A stretch of DNA of 62,271 nt from Conexibacter sp. (GTDB lineage Bacteria; Actinomycetota; Thermoleophilia; Solirubrobacterales; Solirubrobacteraceae): contig JAOPZA010000092.1 of the NCBI GenBank assembly GCA_025964325.1, forward strand, positions 1 to 62,271. The letters are read 5' to 3'. Shown in pieces: positions 1-7,228 of the stretch (positions within the stretch are counted from its first letter, which is position 1; every line of letters begins with the position of its first letter). The notes beneath the pieces were generated by a model. It was not told where the DNA came from and made no database searches. It saw only the letters and a program-made list of their open reading frames with translations. Position numbers and translations under genes: made by a program.

Positions 1-282
1 GGGCTCAACCTGCCCGACTGGCTCATCGTGGCCGGAACCACGAACATGCTCTTCTCGAACGGCCTGATGATCATCGTGTCGGGCATCGCGGCGTGGAAGC
101 GGTACAACTGGCGCGTGGCGATGTTCGCGCTGCTGAACCCGGCGTACTGGATCCTGCACTCCATCGCGGCCTGGCGCGCCGCCTGGCAGATCGTCTTCAG
201 CCCGCACCACTGGGAGAAGACCCCCCACGGCCTCACCGAGGACTACGAGGACTCCGCCTTCGAGGGCAACGCCGCCGCCTGA
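1..282 (+). CDS. GT2 family glycosyltransferase, C-terminal fragment
   Basis: The frame is open from the first base, so the gene begins outside the window and only about 93 C-terminal residues are seen. Two hydrophobic segments flank a short basic turn (WKRYNW), followed by an aromatic/basic segment and the motif HHWEKTPHGL. A W-x-KT-x-HG motif after the last membrane helices is typical of processive membrane GT2 enzymes of the cellulose synthase/BcsA-like superfamily, which polymerise or transfer sugars at the inner membrane. The acidic tail ends shortly before ftsZ. The substrate cannot be told from this fragment. Family call is fairly firm, specificity unknown. Confidence 0.7.
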   Translation, partial: GLNLPDWLIVAGTTNMLFSNGLMIIVSGIAAWKRYNWRVAMFALLNPAYWILHSIAAWRAAWQIVFSPHHWEKTPHGLTEDYEDSAFEGNAAA

Positions 283-362
283 CCCCCGGCCACCCTTCCC
301 CTGCGCCCGCCGCGCCCGCGCCCGCCGCGGCCGAGCCCGCGGTGCCGCACCCGTCGCTTGGC

Positions 363-1685
363 GTGACGGCGGCGTCGCGCTATCAGCTGCCGGACGACGA
401 GATCGCGATTCCGACGCCGCAGGAGCGCCTGCGCCAGGCCTTCTCCTCCGACATCCCGGAGAACATCCTCGAGCCGGTCGCGCGCGAGCCCTACGCGCAC
501 GTCGTCGAGGACCACACGAACTACGGGACCGGGCGCGCCCACGGCCCGGTGCTGCGGGTCGTCGGCGTCGGCGGCGGCGGCGTCAACGCCGTCAACCGGA
601 TGGTCGAGGCGGAGGTCGAGGGCGTCGAGTTCCTCGCCGTCAACACCGACCTGCAGTCGCTCCAGCAGTCGGCCGCGCACCTCACGCTCCACATCGGCGA
701 GCGCGTCACGCGCGGGCTCGGGTCCGGCTCGAACCCCGACCTCGGGCATCGCGCCGCGATGGAGGAGTACGACAAGATCAAGGCGCTCGTGAAGGGCTCC
801 GACATGGTCTTCATCACGGCCGGCGCCGGCGGCGGCACCGGCACGGGCGCCGCCCCCGTCGTCGCGCGGATCGCGCGCGAAGTCGGCGCGCTGACGGTCG
901 GCATCATCACGAAGCCGTTCGGCTTCGAGGGCTCCCGCCGCAAGCTGCAGGCCGACGAGGGCATCGAGGCGCTCGCAGCCGAGGTCGACACGCTGATCGT
1001 CGTGCCGAACAACCGCCTGCTGTCGGTGCTCGACCGCGGCACCTCGATGGTCGACGCCTTCCGCGTCGCCGACGACGTGCTGCGCCAGGGCGTCCAGGGC
1101 ATCTCGGACCTCGTCACGCTGCCGGGGCTGATCAACCTCGACTTCGCCGACGTGCGGACGATCATGGCGAACGCCGGCAACGCGCTGCTCGGGATCGGCA
1201 TGGGCTCGGGCGAGCGCCGCGCGATCGACGCCGCCGAGCAGGCCGTCGCCTCGCCGCTGCTCGAGACGAGCATGGAGGGCGCGCGCTCGATCCTGCTCTC
1301 GATCACGGGCGGCAGCGACCTCTCGCTGTGGGAGGTCAACGAGGCCGCCAAGGCCGTCTCCGAGGCCGCGCACCCGGACGCCAACATCATCTTCGGAGCG
1401 ATGGTCGACGAGAAGCTCGACGACCAGGTCTGGGTGACCGTCGTCGCGACCGGCTACGGCGAGCCGCGGCCGCCGCGGCCCACGCTCGACGAGTTCGGCA
1501 TCGGCACGCGTCGCGACGAGCGCCCGGGGCCGCCGCAGCGCGAGGAGCGCCCGCGCCGCGAGGAGCGAGCGGTGCTGCGCGAGCCGGCCGGCGAGCCGCG
1601 CGTCGCGCGCACGAGCGACACCCGGCGCGAGCCCGTCCGCGCGCGCGGCGAGCTCGACGTGCCGGAGTTCATGCCGCACGGGTAG
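363..1685 (+). CDS. ftsZ: Cell division GTPase FtsZ
   Basis: Tubulin-like GTPase that polymerises into the division ring. Visible elements in order: an N-terminal extension of about 60 residues, GVGGGGVNAVNRM (T1), a T3-like GLGSGSNPDLG, the GTP signature GAGGGTGTGAAP (T4; FtsZ usually has GMGGGTGTG), PNNRLL, and the T7 loop NLDFADVRTIM with the catalytic Asp pair. It ends in a basic/acidic linker and a C-terminal peptide LDVPEFM resembling the FtsA/SepF-binding tail. The start is uncertain: GTG 363 is used, GTG 342 is also possible, neither has a clear ribosome site. It lies next to a GT2 gene and a gamma-glutamyltransferase rather than mur/fts genes. Confidence 0.92.
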   Translation: MTAASRYQLPDDEIAIPTPQERLRQAFSSDIPENILEPVAREPYAHVVEDHTNYGTGRAHGPVLRVVGVGGGGVNAVNRMVEAEVEGVEFLAVNTDLQSLQQSAAHLTLHIGERVTRGLGSGSNPDLGHRAAMEEYDKIKALVKGSDMVFITAGAGGGTGTGAAPVVARIAREVGALTVGIITKPFGFEGSRRKLQADEGIEALAAEVDTLIVVPNNRLLSVLDRGTSMVDAFRVADDVLRQGVQGISDLVTLPGLINLDFADVRTIMANAGNALLGIGMGSGERRAIDAAEQAVASPLLETSMEGARSILLSITGGSDLSLWEVNEAAKAVSEAAHPDANIIFGAMVDEKLDDQVWVTVVATGYGEPRPPRPTLDEFGIGTRRDERPGPPQREERPRREERAVLREPAGEPRVARTSDTRREPVRARGELDVPEFMPHG

Positions 1686-1695
1686 GTCGACGTCG

Positions 1696-3237
1696 ATGGC
1701 CCGGCCGGGCGGTGTCGTAGCGGCGGGGCATCCGCTCAGCGCGGAGGCCGGAGCCGACGCGCTGCGGGCCGGCGGCAACGCCGTCGACGCCGCGCTCGCG
1801 GCGATGCTGACGTCGTTCGCGGCCGAGCCGCTGCTGACCGGCCTCGGGGCGGGCGGCTACATGCTCGTGGTGCCGGGCGCCGAGTGGCGCGGCGGGGGCA
1901 GGGCCGAGGGGAGCGGCGCCGGCGAGCCGGTCCTGCTCGACTTCTTCGTCGAGGTGCCGGGACGGGGCCTGGGGGGGAGAGCTCGCGCGGAGCTCGTGCC
2001 GGTCTCCGTCTCCTTCGGCGACGCCGTCCAGGTCTTCCACGCCGGCGCCGCGTCCACCGGCGCCTACGGCCTGCCCGCCGGGATCTGCGCCGCCGCCGAC
2101 CGCTTCGGGCGCGTGCCGCTCGCCGAGCTGGTCGCGCCGGCGGCGCAGCTGGCGCGCGCCGGCGTCGCGCTCAACGCCGCGCAGGCCTACATCGTCGAGA
2201 TCCTGCACGGGATCGTGACGCTGACGCCCGAGTGCGGGGCGATCTTCTCGCGACCGGGCGGCGGGGAGCCGCTGCGCGAGGGCGACCTCGTGCGCCAGCC
2301 GCAGCTCGCGGGCACGATGGAGCGGCTCGGGAGCGAGGGCGCGGAGCCGTTCTACCGCGGCGACATCGCGGTCTCGACGGCCGCGGCGATGACGGAGCGC
2401 GGCGGCCTGCTGACGCGCCAGGACCTCGCCGCCTACCGCGTCGCCGATCGCGCGCCGGTACGGGCCGCCTACCGCGGCCGCGAGGTGCTGACGAATCCGC
2501 CGCCGTCGGCCGGCGGCACGCTGATCGCCTACGCATTGGGGCTGCTGGAGCGGGACCGCGGCGCGGGCGACGCCGGCGGACCCGACGCGCTCGCGCTCGT
2601 CGCGGCGATGGAGGCGAGCCAGCGCGAGCGGACCCCCGCGTTCCTCGACGGACTGGCCGAGCCCGGCTTCGCCGAGCGCTTCATCGCCTCGCGCCTCGGC
2701 TCGACGACGCACGTTGCGGTCCTCGACGGCGAGGGCGGCGCCTGCAGCGTGACCTGCTCGAACGGCGAAGGCGCCGGGCTGCTCGTGCCCGGGACCGGCA
2801 TCCACCTCAACAACATGCTCGGCGAGCAGGACCTCAACCCGCTCGGCTTCCACCGCTTCCCGCCGGGCCGGCGGCTGCCCAGCATGATGGCGCCGACCGT
2901 GGTGATGCGCGGCGGCCGGCCGGAGCTCGTGCTCGGCAGCGCGGGCTCGAACCGGATCCGCTCCGCGATCCTGCAGACGATCGTCGCCGTCGTCGATCGG
3001 GGGATGCAGGCGGGCGCGGCGGTCGAGGCGCCCCGCGTGCACTACGAGGACGGCGTCGTCTACGTCGAGCCGGGCGTCGAGACGGCCGCGCTCGAGGCGG
3101 CCGGGCACGCGCTCGCCCGCTTCCGCGCGCGCAACCTCTTCTTCGGCGGCGTGCAGGCGGTCGAGCGCGACGCCGCGACCGGCGCCTTCTCCGGCGGCGG
3201 CGACCCGCGCCGCGGCGGCGCCGCGGTCGTCGTCTGA
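1696..3237 (+). CDS. ggt: Gamma-glutamyltransferase family protein
   Basis: N-terminal-nucleophile hydrolase of the gamma-glutamyltranspeptidase family, which cleaves gamma-glutamyl bonds such as in glutathione. About 513 residues. The N-terminal half has the AAGHPLSAEAG...GGNAVDAA pattern and GLGAGGY. The autocleavage/catalytic threonine is the first Thr of GSTTHVAVLD (about residue 337), followed by NNMLG and a GSAGSNRI oxyanion-type loop (GSPGGxRI in many relatives). No signal peptide is visible, so a cytosolic enzyme or one acting on a small amide is possible. It starts 10 bp after ftsZ and may be co-transcribed. Glutathione itself is unlikely in actinobacteria, so the true substrate is open. 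Confidence 0.88.
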   Translation: MARPGGVVAAGHPLSAEAGADALRAGGNAVDAALAAMLTSFAAEPLLTGLGAGGYMLVVPGAEWRGGGRAEGSGAGEPVLLDFFVEVPGRGLGGRARAELVPVSVSFGDAVQVFHAGAASTGAYGLPAGICAAADRFGRVPLAELVAPAAQLARAGVALNAAQAYIVEILHGIVTLTPECGAIFSRPGGGEPLREGDLVRQPQLAGTMERLGSEGAEPFYRGDIAVSTAAAMTERGGLLTRQDLAAYRVADRAPVRAAYRGREVLTNPPPSAGGTLIAYALGLLERDRGAGDAGGPDALALVAAMEASQRERTPAFLDGLAEPGFAERFIASRLGSTTHVAVLDGEGGACSVTCSNGEGAGLLVPGTGIHLNNMLGEQDLNPLGFHRFPPGRRLPSMMAPTVVMRGGRPELVLGSAGSNRIRSAILQTIVAVVDRGMQAGAAVEAPRVHYEDGVVYVEPGVETAALEAAGHALARFRARNLFFGGVQAVERDAATGAFSGGGDPRRGGAAVVV

Positions 3238-3248
3238 TCCCGCGCGTG

Positions 3249-3497
3249 TCAGCCGTCGGCGGCGGGCCGGCTCGCGGCCGGCCGACGCAGCCGCAGCTCG
3301 TGCACGCCGTCCGCGCGAGGGAGCTGGGCGAAGGCGCAGCGTTCGTCGGCCGCGAGCGCGGCGAGGTCGAGCGGCGCCTCGGGGTCGGTCGCCAGCACGA
3401 TCAGCTCCTCGCCCGGCCCGAGCGACGCCAGCTCGACCCGCGCGCGGATCAAGGGCAGCGGACAGGCGAGCCCGCGGACGTCGAGCGTCTGAGCCAC
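3249..3497 (-). CDS. TusA-family sulfurtransferase
   Basis: 82-residue protein of the TusA/SirA/YedF family. It opens with DVRGLACPLPLIRAR, containing the family CPxP motif whose cysteine carries a persulfide in sulfur relay, and has the short beta-alpha-beta layout of the family. It is transcribed away from a DsrE/DsrF-like gene whose start lies 88 bp off; TusA and DsrE-type proteins commonly act together in persulfide transfer, which supports the call. The C-terminal tail is Arg/Ala-rich and low complexity. Whether it serves tRNA thiolation, molybdenum cofactor or other sulfur transfer cannot be told. Confidence 0.85.
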   Translation of the reverse strand: MAQTLDVRGLACPLPLIRARVELASLGPGEELIVLATDPEAPLDLAALAADERCAFAQLPRADGVHELRLRRPAASRPAADG

Positions 3498-3584
3498 GCG
3501 CGCAGGGTAGCGGCGCGGGATCGGCGCAGCGATTCGCTTGACCCGGCGGCACGCGACCGGCGATGGTTGCGCCAGGATGTCGGG

Positions 3585-3986
3585 ATGATCGCCGCCGTGC
3601 TGGAGACCGACGAGCCGACGCGCCTCTACAGCGGCCTCTCCGTGCTCGTCTCGGCGGCGTCGGCCAACCGGCCCGCCCGGGCGCTCGCCGGCTTCGGCGC
3701 GCTGCCACTGCTGCTGCTCGACGCCGAGGCGCTCACCGCCCGCGCCGCGCTGCCGGAAGCGACCCCGTCGCTGGCGGCTGGGGCGCCGCGCGAGCGCTTC
3801 GCGCGCTCGCTCGTCGAGCTGCGGGACCTCGCGTTGACGCTGCCGGGCCTCGAGCTGTGGGCCTGCTCGGCGGCGTTGGAGGCGACCGGCACGACGCGCG
3901 CGGAGGCCGAGCGACGGCTCGCCGGCGTCTGCTCGATGGACGCGTTCCTGCGCGCGGCTGCGGGCGCGGAGCTGCTGTTCGTATGA
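3585..3986 (+). CDS. DsrE/DsrF-like family protein
   Basis: 133-residue protein with the layout of DsrE/DsrF/DsrH-like sulfur-relay proteins: an N-terminal strand-helix unit, SLVELRDLALTLPGLELWACSAALEATG, and a downstream GVCSMDAFL. A Cys in the W/Y-ACS-x4-G context is characteristic of the DsrE2-like branch. Start ATG 3585 was chosen because homology begins there and the upstream region is the divergent promoter space shared with the TusA-like gene. Stop and next start overlap (ATGA). Predicted to take or give sulfane sulfur with the neighbouring TusA; that partnership is inferred from context. Confidence 0.72.
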   Translation: MIAAVLETDEPTRLYSGLSVLVSAASANRPARALAGFGALPLLLLDAEALTARAALPEATPSLAAGAPRERFARSLVELRDLALTLPGLELWACSAALEATGTTRAEAERRLAGVCSMDAFLRAAAGAELLFV

Positions 3987-4411
3987 GGCGCCGGAGCACG
4001 CGTGCCGTCGCCGCCGTGTTCGCGGCCGCCGCGATCGCCGTCGCGGCCGGCGGCTGCGGCGCCGGCTATCCCGACCTCTTCGTGCTGACGCGCAGCGGCT
4101 CGATTCCCGGCGCCCAGCTGACGCTGCTCGTCAACGACGGCGGGACCGTCCGCTGCGACGGCGCGAAGGCGGTCAGACTGCCCGATCCGCAGCTGCTCGC
4201 TGCGCGCGACATCGCCACGAGACTCGCGGACGCCGCCGACAGAGGGCTCGTCCTGCCAGCCGCTCCGGGGTCGGTGCTGCGCTTCCGCCTGCGCTCGCAG
4301 AACGGCACCGTCACGTTCTCCGACACCGACGCGGGCAGACGGCCGGAGCTGGCGGCGGCGGTCGCCTTCGCGCGGACGGTGGCGCGCGACGTCTGCGGCC
4401 TCGCCCGCTGA
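3983..4411 (+). CDS. Putative lipoprotein, unknown function
   Basis: 142-residue protein starting in an ATGA overlap with the DsrE-like gene. A basic n-region (MRRRSTR) and an Ala/Val-rich hydrophobic stretch lead to an AGGC lipobox-like site near residue 27, so export and lipidation are likely. The mature part contains GTVRCDG and a C-terminal RDVCGLAR; these two cysteines could form a disulfide. No domain is recognised. Its coupling to the sulfur-relay gene may be transcriptional only. Confidence 0.65.
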   Translation: MRRRSTRAVAAVFAAAAIAVAAGGCGAGYPDLFVLTRSGSIPGAQLTLLVNDGGTVRCDGAKAVRLPDPQLLAARDIATRLADAADRGLVLPAAPGSVLRFRLRSQNGTVTFSDTDAGRRPELAAAVAFARTVARDVCGLAR

Positions 4412-4436
4412 GCGATCACCAGCGCCCGCCCTCGAG

Positions 4437-4694
4437 CTACTGCCCGGCCTGGTCGGCCGCCGGACCCTCGCCCTCCCAGTCGCCGGCGACCCCGTCCCCG
4501 CCGCCCTCCTCGGGAGCCGGCGGATTCGCCCCCGGCACCGAGGAGTCGGCCCGCTTGCGCTGCCACTCGCTCTTCGTCTCGTCGACGTGCTCGCCGAGCT
4601 CCTCGTTGCGGCGCTCGAGCTCGTCGGCCTGCCGCTCCATCTGCTCCTCGGCCTCGCGCACCTCCGCGTCGGCCTCTTCACGGTTCTCGCTCAT
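4437..4694 (-). CDS. Small acidic coiled-coil protein, unknown function
   Basis: 85-residue protein. Residues about 3-45 are strongly charged with heptad-like spacing (EEADAEVREAEEQMERQADE and on), predicting a helical coiled coil; the rest is Pro/Gly/Asp/Glu-rich and probably disordered. No membrane segment or known domain. It is convergent with the lipoprotein gene and lies downstream of the LON-domain gene on the same strand, 66 bp away. Such short hydrophilic proteins are common in actinobacteria; I do not recognise a function. Confidence 0.6.
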   Translation of the reverse strand: MSENREEADAEVREAEEQMERQADELERRNEELGEHVDETKSEWQRKRADSSVPGANPPAPEEGGGDGVAGDWEGEGPAADQAGQ

Positions 4695-4760
4695 GGAGAT
4701 GGCGCTACCCGCGCCTGCGCGCGCGCAACCGCCGTCGACCGCGGCCTCGACGCGGCTGGG

Positions 4761-5387
4761 CTAGGTGAAGCGGACCTTGCCGTTCGAGCGCGCGCGGGCC
4801 TGGGCTCGCGTGACGAACTCGATGCGCTTCATCGCGGCACGGAAGAGGCGGGAGACGAGCCGCAGGCGCGCGTTCTCGGAACGCAGGTCGAGCAGGCCCT
4901 GCTTCGCCTCGAGGCCGAAGTCGACGGTCGCCGCCATCTCGTACGCGGTCATCGTCGAGAGCTCGACCGCCTCGGGCCGGTTGTCGGTCGCGGCGTCGAC
5001 GAGATCGGCGTACAGCTCGCGCGCCAGCTCGGCGGTCGCGGCGTCGCTCTCCTCGTCGCGGTCGGGGAGGAACTCGATCGTGCCGGCCGGGTAGGGCAGC
5101 CGCTCATCGCGCTCGACGACCCGGAACGGCCGGGTGCCGCGCGTCAGCAGGTTGATGCGGCCGTCGTCCATCCGCTCGAGCACCTCGGTGATCTCGACCG
5201 CGCAGCCGACGTCGCGCAGCCCGTCGTCGGCGAGCCAGACGATCCCGAACTGGGTGTGTCGTCGCAGGCACTCCTCGATCATCAGCTTGTAGCGCTCCTC
5301 GAAGATGTGGAGCGGGACGATCTCGCTCGGCAGCGCCACGACGCCGAGCGGGAAGAGCGGGAAGTGGCGCTGGAGCCGATCGGGCAT
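4761..5387 (-). CDS. LON substrate-binding domain protein
   Basis: 208-residue protein formed by one LON N-terminal (substrate-recognition) domain. It opens with FPLFPLGVVALPSEIVPLHIFEERYK, the classic LON-N pattern, then DVGCAVEITEV and GTRPFRVV. The AAA+ and protease domains of Lon are absent, as in the stand-alone family found in many actinobacteria, so it may bind unfolded proteins or other partners rather than degrade them. The start is supported by a TACACT hexamer 7 nt upstream (5395-5400), which fits leaderless transcription. Confidence 0.85.
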   Translation of the reverse strand: MPDRLQRHFPLFPLGVVALPSEIVPLHIFEERYKLMIEECLRRHTQFGIVWLADDGLRDVGCAVEITEVLERMDDGRINLLTRGTRPFRVVERDERLPYPAGTIEFLPDRDEESDAATAELARELYADLVDAATDNRPEAVELSTMTAYEMAATVDFGLEAKQGLLDLRSENARLRLVSRLFRAAMKRIEFVTRAQARARSNGKVRFT

Positions 5388-5458
5388 GGGACGGAGTGTA
5401 TGCAGGCGTCCCGCGCGGCCGTGACGCGAACGGCGACGCGGCTCGTCCGCGACGCCGC

Positions 5459-6415
5459 TCAGGCCGGCGGCTTGCGCGCCGAGATCAGCAGGTTGTAGAA
5501 GATCGCCGGCGGGAGGCGGCCTTCGAGCAGCCGCTCGTCGAGCTTCTGCAGCAGCAGGTAGCCGCGGTAGGCGTACTGTCGCCAGCCCCACGGGATGTCG
5601 GTCGGCTCGGCGCTCGCCTCCAGCACGCGGTTGGTCCAGCCGAACCAGTTCGCGACGAGCTCCTCGCCGCGCACGTCGACGTCGACGAAGCCGGCCGCGC
5701 GGGCGCGGGCCGAGAGGTCGCTCGGGGCGAACGCATGGATGTCGACGAACGGCTCGAGCGCGTGGTCGTGCTCGTCCGCGTGGACGTGGCCGTTCGTGCG
5801 GCCGTTGCCGTTCCCGTTCCCGCTCGCGACGGCGCCGAGCGGCCGCGCGCCGATCGCGCGGCGCCAGAGCGGCGCGACCGCGAGCGCGCCGCGCTTCGGC
5901 ACGCGCGCGAGGCGGTCGCCGTAGCGCGACGGCTCACCCGCGAAGACGAGCGTCCCGCCCGGCTTCAGCACGCGCTGGAACTCGCCGAACGCGCGCTCCA
6001 GGTCGGGCAGGTGGTGGAGCACCGCGTGACCCAGCACGAGGTCGAACGAGGCGTCCTCGAACGGCAGGTCCTCGGCGTCGGTCGCGACCGTCTCGACCTC
6101 GAGGCCGAGGCGCTGGGCGTTGCCGCGCAGGGTCGCCAGCATGCCGGGCGAGATGTCGGTGCAGGTCGCATGCGCGACGACGCCGGCCTGCAGCAGGTTG
6201 AGCGAGAAGTAGCCCGTCCCGGAGCCGATCTCGAGCGAGCGTCCGTAGCCGCGCGCGAGCGCGGGGCCGAGCACCTTGCGGAGCTTCATCAGCACCTGCT
6301 CCTGGCCCGGCTGGCCGAAGTCGATGCCCCACTTCGCGTCGTAGCTCTCGGCGGCGACGTCGTGGTAGCGCGCGTTCACGTCGCGGATGTCCTCTGCGGT
6401 GCGTGGCGCCTCCAT
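5459..6415 (-). CDS. Class I SAM-dependent methyltransferase
   Basis: 318-residue methyltransferase. Motif I is LEIGSGTGYFSLNL, followed by an acidic strand end (CTDIS), DAEDLPFEDASFDLVLGHAVLHHL and VLKPGGTLVFAGEP, the typical UbiE/COQ5-like set (Methyltransf_11/25). Between about residues 175 and 215 there is a GNGNGNGRTNGHVHADEHDH linker that looks flexible and could bind metal through its histidines; this is unusual. It is divergent from another methyltransferase with only 30 bp between start codons. The substrate is unknown. Confidence 0.82.
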   Translation of the reverse strand: MEAPRTAEDIRDVNARYHDVAAESYDAKWGIDFGQPGQEQVLMKLRKVLGPALARGYGRSLEIGSGTGYFSLNLLQAGVVAHATCTDISPGMLATLRGNAQRLGLEVETVATDAEDLPFEDASFDLVLGHAVLHHLPDLERAFGEFQRVLKPGGTLVFAGEPSRYGDRLARVPKRGALAVAPLWRRAIGARPLGAVASGNGNGNGRTNGHVHADEHDHALEPFVDIHAFAPSDLSARARAAGFVDVDVRGEELVANWFGWTNRVLEASAEPTDIPWGWRQYAYRGYLLLQKLDERLLEGRLPPAIFYNLLISARKPPA

Positions 6416-6425
6416 CGGCCGCGGA

Positions 6426-6435
6426 ACTCTACTCT
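6426..6435. promoter_or_regulatory. Overlapping divergent -10 boxes
   Basis: The 30-bp gap between the divergent methyltransferase genes contains a -10-like TACTCT on the plus strand (6430-6435) and TAGAGT on the minus strand (6426-6431), overlapping by two bases. Each lies exactly 10 nt upstream of its own ATG, which fits leaderless transcription in both directions. The two promoters could not be occupied by polymerase at once. No convincing -35 boxes are visible. Confidence 0.5.
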
Positions 6436-6445
6436 GTCGTCGCTC

Positions 6446-7228
6446 ATGGAGACCGCATACGTTCAGTCGAACCAACCGGACGGCGTTCCGCCCCTCGCGC
6501 TCACCGGAGAGCGCACGCTGCCCGACGTTCCGGAGGAGAACTACTGGTACCGCCGCCACCTCGAGGTCTACGAGTGGATCGGCGCGCGCGTCGCCGGCAA
6601 GCACGTGATCGACATGGCGTGCGGCGAGGGCTACGGCTCCGAGGTGCTCTCGCGCGCGGCCGCCGGCGTCGTCGGCGTCGACGCGAACCCGGAGGCGCAC
6701 GAGCACGCCCGCCTGCGCTACCCGCGCCAGAACCTGCGCTTCGCGCGCGACCTCGTCGAGTCGTTCTCCGAGCCGTGCGACGCCGTCGTCTTCCTTCAGA
6801 CGATCGAGCACGTGCAGAACCCCGACGAGATCCTCGAGCACTTCAAGTCGATGCTGACGCCGGGCGGCGTCGCCTACGTCACGACGCCCAACCTGCTGAC
6901 GCTCGCGCCGGCCGGCGCGGAGAAGTCCGACAACCCCTGGCACGTCCGCGAGTACCGCGCGGAGGAGTTCCGCGCGCTCTGCTCCGCGCACTTCCCGCGC
7001 GTCGAGCTGCTCGGCCTCTTCCACGCGCGCAAGCTGCGCCTCCACGAGCTGGCGATCAGACGGCTGGGCTGGGACGCCGTGCACAGGCGGCTCGGCATCA
7101 CGAAGCCGTTCTACGACCGCTTCACGCCGTCGATCGCGGCGAGCGACTTCGCGCTCAGAGCGGGGCCGCCCACCGGCGGCGCGCCGCTCGAGCGGGCGCT
7201 CGACTTCCTCGCGATCTGCCGCACGTGA
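6446..7228 (+). CDS. SAM-dependent methyltransferase, Rv3030-like
   Basis: 260-residue methyltransferase. It begins PLALTGERTLPDVPEENYWYRRHLEVYEW, a signature I associate with the actinobacterial family that includes Mycobacterium Rv3030 next to the methylglucose polysaccharide genes. The SAM site is IDMACGEGYGSEVL, then GVDANPEA and LTPGGVAYVTTPN. The next two genes are a GH57 branching enzyme and a GT4 glycosyltransferase, the same order as Rv3030-Rv3031-Rv3032, so sugar O-methylation in an alpha-glucan-type polymer is the likely role. Its stop overlaps the GTG start of the next gene. Confidence 0.82.
   Translation: METAYVQSNQPDGVPPLALTGERTLPDVPEENYWYRRHLEVYEWIGARVAGKHVIDMACGEGYGSEVLSRAAAGVVGVDANPEAHEHARLRYPRQNLRFARDLVESFSEPCDAVVFLQTIEHVQNPDEILEHFKSMLTPGGVAYVTTPNLLTLAPAGAEKSDNPWHVREYRAEEFRALCSAHFPRVELLGLFHARKLRLHELAIRRLGWDAVHRRLGITKPFYDRFTPSIAASDFALRAGPPTGGAPLERALDFLAICRT

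Noticed and set aside
93-362. FtsZ start at position 93, giving a 530-residue protein
   Set aside because: This would overlap the conserved end of the GT2 gene in another frame, and the added residues are Arg/Ala/Pro-rich without homology.
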